From the NCBI RefSeq assembly GCF_024343775.1, contig NZ_RJUF01000184.1, positions 23,610-87,609 of the forward strand: a stretch of 64,000 nt of DNA, read 5' to 3'. The DNA comes from Lacihabitans soyangensis (GTDB taxonomy: Bacteria > Bacteroidota > Bacteroidia > Cytophagales > Spirosomataceae). The notes under the pieces are model-generated. The model was not told where the DNA came from. It ran no database searches and saw nothing but the letters and a program-made list of their open reading frames with translations. A program made the position numbers and the translations under genes. Below, one piece after another: positions 43,975 to 53,287 of the stretch; position 1 is the stretch's first letter; each line of letters opens with the position of its first letter.

Positions 43975-46272
43975 TTATTTTTTATACTTTGTTACTCTTG
44001 TATCTTTTATAATACCTTTCCAATTCAAACCAAACCCGAAATCATAGACATTTCCCTCAGAATCTTTGTGGCATGCCATATCATAAGGCACATCTTCTGC
44101 CTGTTTCTCTACAACAGACATATTGGCTGGCATTTGCATTGGCAATAGTGCTGAAGGTTCATTTTTACCTGCAATGGTTTCTACTATAGCTTGATCTTGT
44201 ACACCAAAACTGAGTAAAATTGCGGAAGCAGAAGGTTCAATTTCGGAAAAAACCATAGGGTTTGTGGTATTTACAATCACGACTACTGGCTTGTTGCCCA
44301 TTTTTGACTTGGTGTCTATCACCAACTTCATGTCAGTAATGTTTGGTGTTTTAGCAGTTTTACTTTTGTAAGTTCTATTGGTGAAATTTTCTAGAATATC
44401 TCCTCCAGCAATACTTACTTCTCGGGCTTCATCTGCTTTATAATCATTGTATTGTAGGCTGATAGGTATATAGCCATTTCCACCGTTTTTTAGATCTTCC
44501 TTGTCATATCCTATGGAGGCTTTTGGGTTTTCGATAAATACCAATGCAAAATCTGCTTCTGCAGCATTGTCAGTCAAATTATAATATTTCTTTACGATTT
44601 CCATATTTACGGGATAATCTTCTGATGCCGGTGTTTCCATGCCTAGGAAATTTCTACTAGAAGGTACATATCGTTTTGGAACATAAACAGTCTTTTTTGT
44701 ATTTATTGGTAGAACCTTGGCTTGGTTTTTTAGCATCACTATTGATTTTAGCTGTGCCTCAAAACCTGCTTTCATGTATTCGGGTTTCCCAACAATGCTC
44801 TTAGTTTGCTCAGTGTCAAGATAAGGATTTTCGAACACACCTACTCTAAATATATTTTTTAGCAATCGCACAGCCGATTGCTCCATTCTTGCTCTCATTT
44901 TGGCTTCTCCAAACTCTTTTACCCCCATATGAAAGGCTTCAATAATTGGTTTTTTGTCATTATTTCCGCCATATTGATCAACACCAGCCATAAGTGCCTT
45001 GTAATGCAGCTCAACCAAAGTGAGGTTTTCTACACCCCATGATTTTCCGTCTAAAAACGAATCCATGGCTTTGTGAAGAGCCACCACATTCCAATCTGTA
45101 CAAACCACGCCATCATAGCCATATTTGGTACGGAGCAGGTCTGTAATCATGTATTTATTATAGTTATTGGCCACATTTTCATTGTTTTTCTTGTCTTGAT
45201 TCCATGATACCGTATAGTAAGGCATAATAGCTGATGCCATTTTGGTTTGGCCTTTTAATTTAAATGCTCCTTGGGTGAAAGGTATTAGGTGTGCATCGAA
45301 ATTATTACCTGGATATACCGCAAATTTTCCATTTGCATAATGTGCGTCTCGTCCAGCTTCACCAGAACCGCCACCTGGCCAGTGTTTTACCATGGCATTT
45401 ACGCTTTTAGCACCCCAAATACCTGATTGAAAACCATCACAATAGGCTTGTCCCATAGCTGCCGAGAGCCAAGGGCTTTCGCCAAATGTTCCATTAAATC
45501 GGCCCCAACGAGGTTCAGTGGCAATATCCACTTGCGGTGATAATGCAGTTGTAATTCCCAAAGCTCGGTATTCGGCAGCGGCAATTTTTCCAAATTGTTC
45601 AATCAAAACAGGATCAAAAGTTGCCGCCATACCTAAAGAACTTGGCCACATGGAAATTTCACCACCAGCTGCAGCATCATATTCTGCTCTTGATTTGGTG
45701 CCATGTCTTGGGTCCGAACTGTTGTTGGCTGGAATTCCCATACCCAAACTTTCGCAATAAGCTTGCATTTTATTGTTCCATTTTGCTGCTATTTCTGATG
45801 TTTGAACCGTAGTAAGTAAAACATGACGAAGGTTATCTTCAGCTAAAAATTTCTTTTGTTGATCAGTCAAATCACTTGGGTCAGTTTCACCTGCTTTAAA
45901 TGGTTTGCCACCGTATGTGCCAGCAAAATATCCACCGGGCCTTGCTGGGATAGATTGGTGCGAAGAGTACAACATCAAGCCAGCGATTTCCTCTATTGAT
46001 AGTTTTGAAGCCAAATCTTTGGCCCTAAGGTCATAACTTAACCGCCAGTCTTCAAATCTATCTAGCTTGTTGTTTTTGTTCAAGTCTTTGAATGCTAAGC
46101 CGTTAATTGTGAGAATCTTTACACCAGAACTTGGGGAGTAACCTAGGGTTTGTCCATTGGGATTTTTTACAAGATTGAATCCTTCCTGTGTTTTTTCGGT
46201 CCATTTGTTTTGCGAGATAGCACCAATGAATATCAAGTGCATTATAATGAATAAACAAATCGTATTTTTCAT
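43975..46272 (-). CDS. GH3 family glycoside hydrolase
   Basis: This 765-residue secreted enzyme has a signal peptide (1-21), an EF-hand-like DLNKNNKLDRFEDW segment (63-76), the GH3 barrel with KHWPGGGSGEAGRDAH, and catalytic nucleophile D393 (VCTDWN). The C-terminal alpha/beta sandwich follows (about 500-765). GH3 enzymes here are likely exo-beta-glucosidases or xylosidases. It would remove O-linked glucose from the glycoside. It lies 11 bases downstream of the CoA-transferase gene. Confidence 0.9.
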   Translation of the reverse strand: MKNTICLFIIMHLIFIGAISQNKWTEKTQEGFNLVKNPNGQTLGYSPSSGVKILTINGLAFKDLNKNNKLDRFEDWRLSYDLRAKDLASKLSIEEIAGLMLYSSHQSIPARPGGYFAGTYGGKPFKAGETDPSDLTDQQKKFLAEDNLRHVLLTTVQTSEIAAKWNNKMQAYCESLGMGIPANNSSDPRHGTKSRAEYDAAAGGEISMWPSSLGMAATFDPVLIEQFGKIAAAEYRALGITTALSPQVDIATEPRWGRFNGTFGESPWLSAAMGQAYCDGFQSGIWGAKSVNAMVKHWPGGGSGEAGRDAHYANGKFAVYPGNNFDAHLIPFTQGAFKLKGQTKMASAIMPYYTVSWNQDKKNNENVANNYNKYMITDLLRTKYGYDGVVCTDWNVVALHKAMDSFLDGKSWGVENLTLVELHYKALMAGVDQYGGNNDKKPIIEAFHMGVKEFGEAKMRARMEQSAVRLLKNIFRVGVFENPYLDTEQTKSIVGKPEYMKAGFEAQLKSIVMLKNQAKVLPINTKKTVYVPKRYVPSSRNFLGMETPASEDYPVNMEIVKKYYNLTDNAAEADFALVFIENPKASIGYDKEDLKNGGNGYIPISLQYNDYKADEAREVSIAGGDILENFTNRTYKSKTAKTPNITDMKLVIDTKSKMGNKPVVVIVNTTNPMVFSEIEPSASAILLSFGVQDQAIVETIAGKNEPSALLPMQMPANMSVVEKQAEDVPYDMACHKDSEGNVYDFGFGLNWKGIIKDTRVTKYKK

Positions 46273-46283
46273 ATTTATTAGAG

Positions 46284-47708
46284 TTAAAGTTTCATTTCGG
46301 ATAAATTTGGACTAATTATAATTGGTGCCTCTGTGGCCTTTATCACTTGCTCTTTGGTAATTCCTGGTGCCAATTCAAGCAAAACAAAGCCACCATCTGG
46401 CAGTACTTCAATCACCGCCAATTCTGTTACAATCTTTTTAACACAATTTAATCCAGTTATCGGCAAGGTACAATTTTTTAATAATTTAGATTTACCATCT
46501 TTTGAAACATGCTGCATGGCCACGATTATGTTTTTTGCAGAGGCAACCAAGTCCATGGCACCACCCATACCCTTTACCATTTTTCCTGGTATTTTCCAAT
46601 TGGCAATGTCGCCATTTTCGGATACTTCCATGGCTCCTAAAATGGTTAAGTCAACATGTTCACCGCGAATCATAGCAAAACTTTCTGCCGAATCAAAAAG
46701 GGAGGAGCCTTTTTGCATAGTTACGGTTTGCTTACCTGCATTTATCAAATCGGCATCAACGTTTTCTTCTGTTGGAAAAGGACCAATTCCTAGAAGACCG
46801 TTTTCAGATTGTAGCATCACATTGATTTCATTGGGAATATAATTAGCGACCAAAGTTGGAATTCCTATGCCTAGGTTAACGTAGGAGTTGTTGCGAATTT
46901 CTTGGGAAATTCTTTTGGCAATGCCATATTTAGTAAGTCCTTTTCCATATTCAAACAAAACCTTTTGTTCACTAACCCCTAGCACCCCACTGGGGGTAGG
47001 GGGGCTGGTGGCCTCGGGGCTTATTGTACGCTGCTCAATCCTTTTTTGATAATTTTCGCCTTGAAATATTCTTTGAACGTATATACCCGGAACATGGATT
47101 TCATTTGGGTTTAGTTCACCTATCTCTACCAATTCCTCAACTTCTGCAATACATATTTTTCCTGCAGCTGCCATCATTGGGCTAAAGTTCCTGGCTGTAC
47201 CTTTGAAAATTAAATTGCCAGATTGATCACCTTTCCAAGCTTTAATGATTGAAAAATCTGCTTTGAGCCATTTTTCTTTTACATATTTTTTGCCTTCAAA
47301 TTCTTCTATTTCTTTACCTTCGGCTACTTCTGTGCCCACTCCTGCGGGTGTATAAAACGCTGGAATTCCAGCTCCACCAGCCCTTATTCGCTCCGCCAAA
47401 GTTCCTTGGGGAATCAATTCAACTTCCAATTCACCAGATAAGAGTTGACGTTCAAATTCCTTGTTTTCACCCACATACGAAGAAATCATTTTTTTGACTT
47501 GGCGATTTTGTAACATCAATCCAATACCAAAATCATCAACACCTGCATTATTTGAAATACACGTGAGATTATTTATTCCTTTTTCAACCAGAGATTGAAT
47601 ACAGTTTTCAGGAATGCCACAAAGCCCAAAGCCTCCCAACATCAGAACCGCCCCCTCTTTAATATCGGCAATCGCCTCTTGACTATTCTTAACACATTTA
47701 GAAATCAT
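46284..47708 (-). CDS. Fused 3-oxoacid CoA-transferase (A and B subunits in one chain)
   Basis: This 474-residue protein has a ScoA-type domain (about 4-228; GGFGLCGIPENCI, ending GENYQKRIEQRT) and a ScoB-type domain (about 258-474). Catalytic glutamate E302 lies in SENGLLGIGP. Separate A and B subunits are usual in bacteria. Here they are joined by a linker (about 229-250) whose coding DNA contains a REP-like repeat. The enzyme would transfer CoA from succinyl-CoA to a 3-oxoacid such as acetoacetate or 3-oxoadipate, feeding ring-cleavage products into central metabolism. Confidence 0.88.
   Translation of the reverse strand: MISKCVKNSQEAIADIKEGAVLMLGGFGLCGIPENCIQSLVEKGINNLTCISNNAGVDDFGIGLMLQNRQVKKMISSYVGENKEFERQLLSGELEVELIPQGTLAERIRAGGAGIPAFYTPAGVGTEVAEGKEIEEFEGKKYVKEKWLKADFSIIKAWKGDQSGNLIFKGTARNFSPMMAAAGKICIAEVEELVEIGELNPNEIHVPGIYVQRIFQGENYQKRIEQRTISPEATSPPTPSGVLGVSEQKVLFEYGKGLTKYGIAKRISQEIRNNSYVNLGIGIPTLVANYIPNEINVMLQSENGLLGIGPFPTEENVDADLINAGKQTVTMQKGSSLFDSAESFAMIRGEHVDLTILGAMEVSENGDIANWKIPGKMVKGMGGAMDLVASAKNIIVAMQHVSKDGKSKLLKNCTLPITGLNCVKKIVTELAVIEVLPDGGFVLLELAPGITKEQVIKATEAPIIISPNLSEMKL
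46985..47008. repeat. REP-like repeat unit inside a coding region
   Basis: CCCCACTGGGGGTAGGGGGG and the following CTGG match the units at 24012 and 23912 (CCCCC, three bases, GGGGG, spacer, G5-6, CT). Read on the minus strand it encodes part of the SPPTPSGVLG linker of the CoA-transferase fusion. Confidence 0.75.
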
Positions 47709-48009
47709 GAATGCAGTAATTTTTTGAACAAAATAAACAAAAAAGATGAAGATTCAAAGACAAAAATAGCATGAAAATTACCTAATGTATTAGTCATAAA
47801 ACTTCTAATTATATTCAAAATCAATCATTATTTTGTTTCAAGAAAGAATGTACAACTCAATAAGTAATGGGCAAAAAAAAGCTAAAGGCGGAAATGCCGC
47901 CTTTAGCTACAAACTGCTCGAGAAATGATCGTTTAAAAATCAAATTTGGTTTTCTTTGATCGTATTTTATATTTATATACGTTTGAGATATAAAAAGAAA
48001 TCATCAAAA
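47709..48009. other. Spacer between the GH106-type and CoA-transferase genes
   Basis: About 300 AT-rich bases without a gene. Apart from the terminator entered at 47873-47906 no structure is evident. The promoter of the CoA-transferase operon should lie in 47710-47870. Confidence 0.5.
47873..47906 (-). terminator. Terminator of the GH106-type gene
   Basis: GCTAAAGGCGG and CCGCCTTTAGC form a perfect 11-base stem with a 5-base loop. On the minus strand it is followed by a run of eight T. It lies about 100 bases after the stop of the 48010-51321 gene. Confidence 0.9.
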
Positions 48010-51000
48010 TTATTTCAAAACATTTATCTTCACTTCTCCAATCATTCCAGAAGGTAATAATGGTGAATCGGCACGATAGAATGGCATTGTTGTAAACGTA
48101 GTTTTTACTTTAACGTCGGGTTGGGCATCACCAATCAGGCGGTTTACCCAAGTGTTTGTTACTTTTACTTGAATAGTGTTAGCCCCTGCTTTGATGGCTT
48201 CTGAAATATCCAGTTTGAAAGGCTTTTTCCAAGCGGTACCAACGTTTTTGCCGTTGATAATTACTTCCGCAATATTCTTTACATCGCCTAAATTAATTTC
48301 ATATTTGGCGGCTTTATCAACCGAAGTAATATTGAGGGTGTTTTCGTACGTGGCTGTTCCTGAGAAATATTTGATATCTACATTGGTATTATCTGCCCAT
48401 GATTCTAAGGTAGAAGCATTAGATGTTAGGTCTCTACCCTGAATAGGAAATGTGATTTTCCACGGTGTAGAAATTGTAGCTAAAGTTGATGCTGTTTTAG
48501 TGGGTTTTGTGTAATTATTGGCAGTTGTTTTATCTTTGAAAACAATGAAATAAGCATCCCAAGAATCAAACTTCAATGGCACAATCGTTCTGCCCTCTTT
48601 TATTTGGTAACTTACCTTCTCGATTTTTCCAGTTTGAGCATTCCACAACTCTGGTATTTTACCACTTACTCTGAAACTTACATCGGCATCGGTTGGGTTT
48701 TCGCTTCTGTTGTTTAGCCAATAAATATCAAATTTACCTGTTGGCTGAGCGGAGTCGAAGCCTGCACGATGACGGAACAATATTTTGTTTTTTACACCAT
48801 TTATAATTACGTCGGGTTGTAGAGATAGGGCATGTCCTGTTTCCAGGTTGGCGTTAGAAACATTCGATTTCGACCAAATTTCATCAGCCAATTTCTGAAA
48901 TTCTGCATCGTTATCAGCCAAAGCTGGTGACTTTTCGGGCTTTGCACCTATAACTTTTATACCTGCATCAACTAATGTTTTGATTCGCTTCAAAACCGAT
49001 AGGGTCATTAATTTGGTTGATTCATCCAACATCAACACACTATATGTATTGCCCGATTTGGCAATTAATTTGCCATTTTGTGGCTGGATAGCACTCAATA
49101 AGGCCGATGAGTTGACAAAATCAAACTCAAATCCTGCGGGGATATTTGGCAATTTTTCACGGCAAACCCACGTAATATTGGTATTTTCGCCATACAAATA
49201 AAGAATATCTGCTACGTTTTTGCCTTGTTGAAGCATGTACGAACTTCTACCTAAATAACTCATCCAAGCGGTTGCACCAGCTTCTGCCCAAGTTTCTTGA
49301 CGAGTAAAATACTGACCAAACGGCCCGAGCGAAAACCCTGGTTTTTTATCATCAAGTGGTTGGTGAACTGAGGTGTGAATCACGAAACGATTAAGTCCAG
49401 AAGCAAATTCTAAATCGGCTGTGCGTTTAAGTTTTTCGGGCGTCCACGAAAAAGCATTTTGAATGGCAGTCATTGACTCAGCAGCTACAATGTTTTGTCC
49501 GTAAATGTTGGCTACCGATGCTGCTTCACGAATATCTCCTTCACTGCGAACCTCTTCGTCTGCACCACCAGCCAAACTCCCCGGTGTCCACATGGCCGAC
49601 ATCGGAATCTCGGCATTGCGTTTTACATCCATTCCATCGGCCAGAAAAATACGTCCGTTTTCATGCGACTCTGTGTAGCGTTTCATGCCTCTTTTGTGCA
49701 ATTCTTCGCCAATGACATCGTAATGATTTTCGACAATCATTTCTCCGATAGTTTTTCTGAAATCCCACAAGAATTTTTCGCTGGCTTCAAGATTATTCAC
49801 AATTCTACCCGTAAGCACAGGAATCCAACCTTTAATATCATAGCCACGACGTTTCTGAAATTCGGCAGGAAAATCTTTTGTCCAGTTCATGTGGCCCGCT
49901 TCGTAGCTATCCAACACCATGTGCGTCAATCCCTTCGCTCCCATCAAGCCACCTGTGGCATCTTTATACATATCCAAATAAGTGTTGATATATCGGCGAA
50001 CAGCTTCTTTATCGAGTTTATCAACTTCAAGACCCGTAGCCTCGGGTGAAGCTGGGTGATTTTGACGACCAGTGAGCGAGTAGCCCAATCGTACAACCAT
50101 CCAATTACCAGCAGGAACATCCCATTCGAGACTTCCATCGGCACTCATTTTACCAGTCAAATCGACTATATCTTGCATCGGAATAGCCTCAACATTTTCA
50201 GCACCGCTTAGTTTACCATCCTCCTTCCAAGCGGAAAAACCTGCTTTGTCTTCTGCTTGATTGATACGAGAAGTATTGAAAAGTACAAATTCCGAAATAT
50301 TTGTTCCAGCGGGTTTTGGGGTTTCGTTCATGCCCATCATTGCCATGATTGGACTGATTGAAGCTGGTAGGGTTTCAAAACAAATTCTCCAATATTTAGC
50401 GGTAGTTGCAGGTATTGAAGTTGTAATAAATGGCAATGTACTATTTGAAATTTTGGCAACGGTACGGAAGTTTACACCATCATCACTCACTTTTAAACTA
50501 CGATTGGTTGGTCCTCCATTAAATTCGGCCAGTTCGCCTGCTTCGCCCATGCCCAAGGCAAAAGCTTTGAATGTTTGTGGGGTCTCGAACTCATATTGTA
50601 CCCACATGTCTTTGCCTACTTCCATTGGTGGCAAGAAAAATGTTTTATTTATATCATGGTCGAGCATCAGTTTTGTATCAAAATCACCACCGCTTTTTGT
50701 CATTTTGGGGTTTAAATCCATTAAATGCTTTTCATTTGCAGGTAATTTATACGCAATCACCACTGCATCAGCGGCAAATTGGGGCTTTGTACCAACAAAC
50801 CCACCCATTACTCCACCAGCGTGTGTTTCAGCTTCTTGAAATTTACCAATCACATCGGGTAATTTGGGTAACTGAATGGTTTGTCTTTTCCCACCAGCAA
50901 TCAAAGCTTCCGACCAAACATATTTTTTCATGCCGTCTTCAGGCTTTACCCACGGGCCACCAGTTACGCTCCAGCCTGGCGAACCAGCAATGGCCATTTC

Positions 51001-51321
51001 AAGGCCTTTTTTATCGGCAAATTCTGCGGTGAACTTAAAGGCATCTTTCCAGTCGGGTTGCATAAAAACCAATTTCTTTGGCACAACTACTGGCGTGAAA
51101 AGATTAGCATCGAAATTCTGAAATCCACCGATTCCAACACGGCTCATCCATTCTAAATCTTTTTGGATACCCTCTTTCGATATATTTCCGTTCATCCAAT
51201 GCCACCAAACACGTGGTTTTGCCGAGCTAGGTGGAGTTTGAAATTGAACTTTGTCTTGTGCATAGCTCTCCAAACTTACCATTAAAAGTAAAGAGAGAAG
51301 ATATTTAGATTGTTTATTCAT
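48010..51321 (-). CDS. GH106-type glycoside hydrolase (probable alpha-L-rhamnosidase)
   Basis: From the ATG at 51321 the protein has 1103 residues with a signal peptide (cleavage after ESYAQ). The GH106 opening is RVWWHWMNGNISKEGIQKDLEWMSRVGIGGF, followed by AIAGSPGWSVTGGPWVKP. The middle contains HMVLDSYEAGHMNWT and CREKLPNIPAGFEFD, and the C-terminus is a galactose-binding-like beta domain (about 960-1103). Characterised GH106 enzymes release L-rhamnose from pectin or flavonoid rhamnosides. With the GH78 gene downstream it points to a rhamnosylated substrate. A start seven codons earlier exists. Confidence 0.87.
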   Translation of the reverse strand: MNKQSKYLLSLLLMVSLESYAQDKVQFQTPPSSAKPRVWWHWMNGNISKEGIQKDLEWMSRVGIGGFQNFDANLFTPVVVPKKLVFMQPDWKDAFKFTAEFADKKGLEMAIAGSPGWSVTGGPWVKPEDGMKKYVWSEALIAGGKRQTIQLPKLPDVIGKFQEAETHAGGVMGGFVGTKPQFAADAVVIAYKLPANEKHLMDLNPKMTKSGGDFDTKLMLDHDINKTFFLPPMEVGKDMWVQYEFETPQTFKAFALGMGEAGELAEFNGGPTNRSLKVSDDGVNFRTVAKISNSTLPFITTSIPATTAKYWRICFETLPASISPIMAMMGMNETPKPAGTNISEFVLFNTSRINQAEDKAGFSAWKEDGKLSGAENVEAIPMQDIVDLTGKMSADGSLEWDVPAGNWMVVRLGYSLTGRQNHPASPEATGLEVDKLDKEAVRRYINTYLDMYKDATGGLMGAKGLTHMVLDSYEAGHMNWTKDFPAEFQKRRGYDIKGWIPVLTGRIVNNLEASEKFLWDFRKTIGEMIVENHYDVIGEELHKRGMKRYTESHENGRIFLADGMDVKRNAEIPMSAMWTPGSLAGGADEEVRSEGDIREAASVANIYGQNIVAAESMTAIQNAFSWTPEKLKRTADLEFASGLNRFVIHTSVHQPLDDKKPGFSLGPFGQYFTRQETWAEAGATAWMSYLGRSSYMLQQGKNVADILYLYGENTNITWVCREKLPNIPAGFEFDFVNSSALLSAIQPQNGKLIAKSGNTYSVLMLDESTKLMTLSVLKRIKTLVDAGIKVIGAKPEKSPALADNDAEFQKLADEIWSKSNVSNANLETGHALSLQPDVIINGVKNKILFRHRAGFDSAQPTGKFDIYWLNNRSENPTDADVSFRVSGKIPELWNAQTGKIEKVSYQIKEGRTIVPLKFDSWDAYFIVFKDKTTANNYTKPTKTASTLATISTPWKITFPIQGRDLTSNASTLESWADNTNVDIKYFSGTATYENTLNITSVDKAAKYEINLGDVKNIAEVIINGKNVGTAWKKPFKLDISEAIKAGANTIQVKVTNTWVNRLIGDAQPDVKVKTTFTTMPFYRADSPLLPSGMIGEVKINVLK

Positions 51322-51727
51322 TTTTAATACAGTTATTCTCATTTATAAATTTGGAAAAGGTTATTTAGGTAAAATTTACCAAAGGAATTACTTATCTATT
51401 AAGCTCAAAAACAAATATAAAACACTCTTTTACAGAAACTTCATAGTCATTTTCATAGGTAAAAAAAGAACACGGTTAAAGTAGAAAAAGAAAAATAACG
51501 GCTTTCAATCAAATGTAACAAAGACTCAAATAATCGCCTTTACCGTTATTTAAGCTGATTATGAAATGCCCAGAAATTAGATTTTTCAAATTATAAATCT
51601 AAATAATACAATTTATGTCACTAAACAATCATGTACTGTGCTGACTATTGTCTATAAAAAAGACAAAAAGATATTTTTCAATTTCGCCTAAATATTTTAC
51701 CCCGATTTGCTAATTCAATGAAATACA
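51322..51727. other. Spacer between the MFS and GH106-type genes
   Basis: About 400 AT-rich bases with no gene. An inverted repeat AAATAACGG (51493-51501) and CCGTTATTT (51543-51551) with a 41-base interval could be an operator or weak hairpin. The promoter of the GH106-type gene must lie here on the minus strand, but no perfect box was found. Confidence 0.5.
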
Positions 51728-52918
51728 TTAAACCTCTTTCTCGGTCAATTTCATCACCGAAAATAAACCAAAGATTGCCAGGACAGCAGAAACCCAAAGG
51801 AACGCTGAAGGGTCGATTTTGTCAGAAAGCACACCGGCCACGGCGGGTACAATAACACCGCCTACGATTTCACCGACGGCAGTTATTAAACCAATCGCCT
51901 TGGCCTTTAATCTTTCGGGAACTGCCAATGAAGGTATCACGGCTGCTGCAATGGGCAGACAGCCCATCATGAAATAGGTAAAAAACATGGCAGGTTTTTG
52001 AAGAACTGAACCAGGTAGAAAATATACTGAACATGGATATAAAGCACCTACGATACAAAAAATGAATAGAATTTTTTTCCGTCCAAACTTGTCTGAAAGG
52101 CCAGGTACTACAATGGATGAAATTAATCCTGCTACACCGAGTAAGCCCATAGTTTTTCCCATTTCATCGCCAGTCATTCCGTGCTGATTCACAAAATAGT
52201 TGGAGATAAAAGGTAAAGTTGCAAACCACCAACCGAATACACAACAGGCTACTACCAAACCCCAACGGATATCATTATAACTCATCAATTCTCGGAGATT
52301 TAACCCTTTATCTCGTTCCTCGTTGGCTACACTTTCGGTGGTAGATTTTTTAATTAAAAACCAAGTAAGAATACCCATAATAAGCCCAGGAACCCCAGCC
52401 ACATAAAATGCCGAACGCCAACCTATGCTATCGGCTATTTGCACCAATAACACTGGGGCTAAGATAGAACCAAAAAGTGCCGAACCTACGGCTTGCAGTA
52501 GCCCAGTGTTTAGTCCAAGGCGGCTCGGTGTCGATTCCCTTTCTACAAAATTCTGTGCCAAAGGAATAATTGGCCCCTCGGCAAATCCCATCACCATTCG
52601 TGCAATTAATAAACTTGTAAATGACATGGCATGGCCAGATCCAAACGAACAGAAGGAAAATATAAATACCGCTACGACAAAAACTATTTTTTTCTTATTG
52701 TTGGCATCTGCCCAAGCCGTAGAAAAAAAACTGGAAAATGCCCATGCCAAGGATAGGGCTCCTGCCAATAATCCTATTTGGGTATTGTTTAGATTTAAGT
52801 CTTTTGATACATAAGGCATTAAAAAATTAAGTGCCAGTCTATCAAAAAACAAACAACCAAATGTGAGTGCCATCAGAAGAACTACACCATTTTCGTAGGT
52901 AAAAAATCCTTTTTTCAT
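51728..52918 (-). CDS. MFS transporter, second
   Basis: This 396-residue protein has 12 predicted helices. The N-terminus GCLFFDRLALNFLMPYVSKDL resembles the anion:cation symporter/aromatic acid transporter branch of the MFS. There is a VPGLSDKFGRRKIL loop in the middle. It probably imports an organic acid, aromatic acid or released sugar. It lies between the two rhamnosidase genes, so rhamnose or a rhamnoside is a candidate substrate. Confidence 0.87.
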   Translation of the reverse strand: MKKGFFTYENGVVLLMALTFGCLFFDRLALNFLMPYVSKDLNLNNTQIGLLAGALSLAWAFSSFFSTAWADANNKKKIVFVVAVFIFSFCSFGSGHAMSFTSLLIARMVMGFAEGPIIPLAQNFVERESTPSRLGLNTGLLQAVGSALFGSILAPVLLVQIADSIGWRSAFYVAGVPGLIMGILTWFLIKKSTTESVANEERDKGLNLRELMSYNDIRWGLVVACCVFGWWFATLPFISNYFVNQHGMTGDEMGKTMGLLGVAGLISSIVVPGLSDKFGRKKILFIFCIVGALYPCSVYFLPGSVLQKPAMFFTYFMMGCLPIAAAVIPSLAVPERLKAKAIGLITAVGEIVGGVIVPAVAGVLSDKIDPSAFLWVSAVLAIFGLFSVMKLTEKEV

Positions 52919-53223
52919 CTGTATTTAGGGTTTAAATAGAATCACAATCAATTACTTCTTCAACTTGCAACCGAATTAATTGTCCAACTAAGGACAAATC
53001 AGCATTATTCTGAATAAGTTTCAGTACTTCAGTGGCATTATTCCGCCAAATTATATTACAAATTTCAGATTAATTGATAAGAATTGTGAATCATATAAAA
53101 TCATATAGCATTCAAAATCAATCAATATCCATAAAATCATTTGTATAAATTCTAATAAGTGAATTCTATGAATTTAGTATAAGGGAGTATGGAGTTCTTC
53201 TAAAGGTGTTCGATACCACACTT
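52919..53223. other. Spacer between the GH78 and second MFS genes
   Basis: About 305 bases, AT-rich, without an open frame or clear motif beyond short repeats such as TCATATAAAATCATATA near 53093. It must carry the MFS promoter. Confidence 0.45.
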
Positions 53224-53265
53224 TAATAAAAAATAACCAGAGTCCTCCATCATGGAAAACTCTGG
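53224..53265 (-). terminator. Terminator of the GH78 gene
   Basis: CCAGAGT and ACTCTGG form the outer stem (with an inner TCCAT/ATGGA stem). On the minus strand the stem is followed by TTATTTTTTATT. It lies just after the GH78 stop. Confidence 0.82.
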
Positions 53266-53287
53266 CCATGTTCAAAATCAGGTATTT

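Noticed and set aside
49373..49380. GTGTGAAT inside the GH106-type gene
   Set aside because: Within coding sequence on the opposite strand and lacking the second and third boxes; chance occurrence.
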